Origin: Todiramphus chloris collaris
Lineage: Eukaryota > Chordata > Aves > Coraciiformes > Alcedinidae
Length of the DNA: 64,000 nucleotides
NCBI GenBank assembly: GCA_025345505.1
Contig: JANVCC010000261.1
Location: 7,023,833 to 7,087,832, forward strand
Direction: 5' to 3'
This document shows, piece by piece, positions 61,101 through 64,000 of the stretch. A program made the translations under genes and the position numbers. The notes beneath the pieces are model-generated. The model did no database searches. It saw only the letters and a program-made list of their open reading frames with translations, and was not told where the DNA came from. Numbering within the stretch: position 1 is the first letter of the stretch; every line of letters starts with the position of its first letter.

Positions 61101-64000
61101 TAATGGATTTTCACAAGGAGGATGCAGCTTAGAAACCCTGAGCTACTGGGGATTTTGTTGCCACTGCTGTAGCTCCTTCATGGTCTGTAAAAAATACCTG
61201 CAGGTCTGTGACAGTGCATCTGATATCCCAAACATAGCTGCTGGACCAACGTATCAGTGAGCGTAGTATTTTGACCTGGTAGGAACAAATCCCTGAAGAG
61301 ATTCTATAGTTTTGTTAATTTTATTATTTACTACATTTAATAATAAACTAAATGACGGATTGTGTGACGGACTGTGGTACTGTTTATTTCCCACTGCTCT
61401 TAATGCTTGCCTTAGTCATGACCAATTAAAAATACCACATTAACAAGCAACACCGAGGACAACTTGGAGGGGAGAACACATCTGAGAGTATTTCCATTAG
61501 TCCCCCTGTTTTAAGGGTGCAAGAAACATATCCACATAAACACAAGCTGTTTGTTCTCAGATCCAGAGAACAGGATGTGACCTGTTTTATTTTATAGATA
61601 TGTATAGATATAGCCCATAAATTCCTTCACACACAATCTGACAGTTTCCAAAGTATAAATACAGTCTTTAAATGAGTGCGGTTTTTTCACTTGAGAACAA
61701 ACCAACTGCTTATGAAGTTTGGCTTCTTTGCTAAGTGCACCAACGAGAGAGTCTGAAAGCTATTTAAAACAGGATCAGAAGGACTCACACAGCTCTTCAT
61801 TGTGAACAAAGAAGTGAACAAAAGCTAAACAGCAATGGATGTGTAGAGACCAGGAAAACTCTGACTTATCTTAAAAAAAATAAGCAAGGATGTGGAAGAA
61901 ATGTAACCACTGGACAATTCATACCATACTTGCTTAGTACCAGTTTCTTCTCTCTTTCCTGAAGCACCTATTGATGTCCTATTGCAATGATGAGTCAGAA
62001 GGATTACATGGACCACAGGTCTCATCCTGCACACCCACATCAAATATTATACTATACAAGAATAATCCACAGCACACATTCCCAAAATGTAACAGAGACT
62101 GGACATCTCACCTAGCTCACAATAAATGGAGCAAACTTTTCAGACACAGAAATGTATGGCAAGTGAGGATAGTCAAACCTTCTCCCATTAAATCAGTGCC
62201 AAAAAGCCTACTAACTTCATCAGTGTACAGTCAAGTATTCTGCAGCTCCATCTTTTGCTACCAGTAAGATTGTGGCAGGTGTAACCCAACTATTCACCCC
62301 ATTAGTAAAGAACCTAATGCTAGTATATGGTATATATATATATGCTAGTATTTGGGCTTGCATGACATTACTAGTTTATAAGGGAAAAGAGGGGGTTAAA
62401 ATGGAATAATGCTTGTGATGGATAACTACATCTCTAACACTATACATGTTCTTGAATCGTTCTTCATGGAAGAGAATTTGGGAGAAATGGAGGAGTGTAC
62501 GACCAAGGCCAAATAAAAATTACTGCTAGGTTTTAGGGATAGATTGATCAGGAAAGGTTAGAGACCCTAGGACTTTTTTTATATTTTAAGTTTCCAGACT
62601 TTGAGGGAAAGTTGTATAATGCCAGTCTATAAATGTTAATAGTCTTTAAAGACCAAGGAAAGAGAATAATCTATTAGATCTGTCTTGCTGGGAGTCATAT
62701 TAGTGAAAGAATCATTTCAACTCTACAGGAAGCATTTTCAGAAAAGCTTTTGTGATTGTCTGCTCCTGGTGGAATCTGGTTTAAAAGTTAATTGACCTCA
62801 ATGAAAGAGTAATTTCACCAAAGAAAAAGAACCCAGAATCTCAAAGAAACATATTCCAATTGCCACATTTGTTTAACTAGTAGATTTTAGTGGCCAAAAT
62901 ATCCTCCAAATTATTTAGTAATCGTAGATTTATTTAGGTTGTATGTCATCTAACCCAATACTCTGCTCAGAGTATTTTGAATCAGATCAGATCTCTGTCT
63001 CCCCTCTGATTCACTTGGAGCCTTGTCCAGTTGCATCCTGAATGGCTCCAAGGACAGAGATTTGGAGTCTATTAACCACCAGCCTGGACAAGAAAAATAA
63101 ATACTTGCAAGCCAGACTAAGGCTCTGATCTATGCACTGAAATTTTGACTGCAATTACTGGCACAATACCCTATTTCCTCTGTAAAAGGTCATAGCAAAG
63201 TTGAGTTGGAGAATTTCTGTTCCAAGACTATTATTGTAGATGTGGTCTCCAAGGAATTGAGAAGAACTGAGATGTAAGCAACTCTACATACTGAAAGGGT
63301 CATACGGAGAGAGCCATACCAAGAGGATTAGATCAGACTGAAGCACAGGTTTTGTAGCAACACTGCAAGTGCAAGCAGGTGTCTAAATTCTAGATTAAAG
63401 TTAACCCATAATACCTGTTTTACATGCATGTAATTAAAAATCAAGAAGATAAAAAACCTGTCTAACAGACTGAAGCATCCTATTGAAGGATCTTTGACTT
63501 CCATGTGAAATATTTTAAGGGTTGTCAAGGCAAAATTCAATTAACCAGTAGTATTAAAGTGTGACTAGGAGGGCCACAATTACCCAAACTGCTTAGCTAT
63601 GGATCAGATTAAAAAAGTGTGAGTTCTATCAGAAATCAAAATATAGCTAGTTAAAAAGCATGGGGAGGCTGGCAGGTTTTCGTCTAGCTTGTTCAAACAT
63701 TGTGTTGTTCTTGTTTCATCGGATAAAACGCATGCAGACATTCCACAAAGGAAATTATATTGTATGCCCCTTTTTTAATAAGATTAAAAGAGCTCCTTTC
63801 ACCATCAGTGACTGCCATTAATTGGTATGCTGCAAGGGAGCTGACACATCCCTGGATGGCACATCTATTAAGTGTAGACTGCAATCAGTAAAATAGGTTT
63901 TCCAACAAACGACTTGTCAAAGCCTTGACACAAGAATTACTTATGCTTGTAGTCAGTCATTCACTTTCTCCCAGTTCAAACGCTCATCTTCTGCCCCCAC
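58186..64000. other. Unannotated AT-rich noncoding DNA
   Basis: No gene recognised. A 122-codon plus-strand frame at 59276-59644, open back to 59255, has an in-frame 9-bp tandem (near 59467-59493, giving Ser-Ser-Leu-Ser-Ser-Leu-Ser), but no family, signal peptide or splice pattern I can identify. A 12-bp tandem pair (tgacggattgtg, tgacggactgtg) lies at about 61353-61376, and a TA-rich stretch at 62325-62352 is flanked by tgctagtatatgg-like repeats. Confidence 0.6.

Overview
This window looks like ordinary noncoding DNA from a bird nuclear genome. The main evidence is two CR1-type non-LTR retrotransposon fragments. The one at 23371-23530 ends with the typical avian CR1 3' tail (gggttggact, cttccaaccc, then atgattct). 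The one at 57440-58185, minus strand, is decayed CR1 ORF2. AT-rich background, low transposon density, short homopolymer runs and a polypurine microsatellite fit a bird gene desert or a very long intron. A non-avian reptile is less likely but not excluded, and I cannot name the species or locus.

No host gene was recognised. Open frames outside repeats do not exceed about 145 codons, none gave a family I recognise, and frames of that size are expected by chance in 64 kb of AT-rich DNA. I saw no tRNA, rRNA, snRNA, CRISPR array, bacterial-type operon or LTR provirus.

Layout: 1-12554 is featureless apart from small hairpins and one open frame with a splice-donor-like end. 12555-12637 is a T-rich tract. 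12638-23370 holds a 38-bp near-perfect palindrome at 13002-13039, several A/T runs and the first copy of a diverged duplication. 23371-23530 is the first CR1. 23531-38340 is unannotated except a (GATA)n microsatellite at 33363-33408 and a nested hairpin at 36276-36320. 38341-39927 holds the most unusual structure: a ~128-bp insertion flanked by a perfect 19-bp direct repeat, whose body is an inverted ~90% identical copy of a sequence 1.3 kb away. 39928-50169 is unannotated. 50170-51217 is a low-complexity cluster: a pyrimidine tract, a composite purine microsatellite containing an assembly gap, and a 200-bp GC- and CpG-rich patch. 51218-57439 is unannotated apart from a G-quadruplex-like run at 55603-55624. 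57440-58185 is the CR1 ORF2 relic. 58186-64000 is unannotated.

There is no set of genes working together to describe. The points of interest are structural: the templated-looking insertion, the palindrome, the microsatellite architecture and the isolated CpG patch. I found no convincing undescribed gene system.
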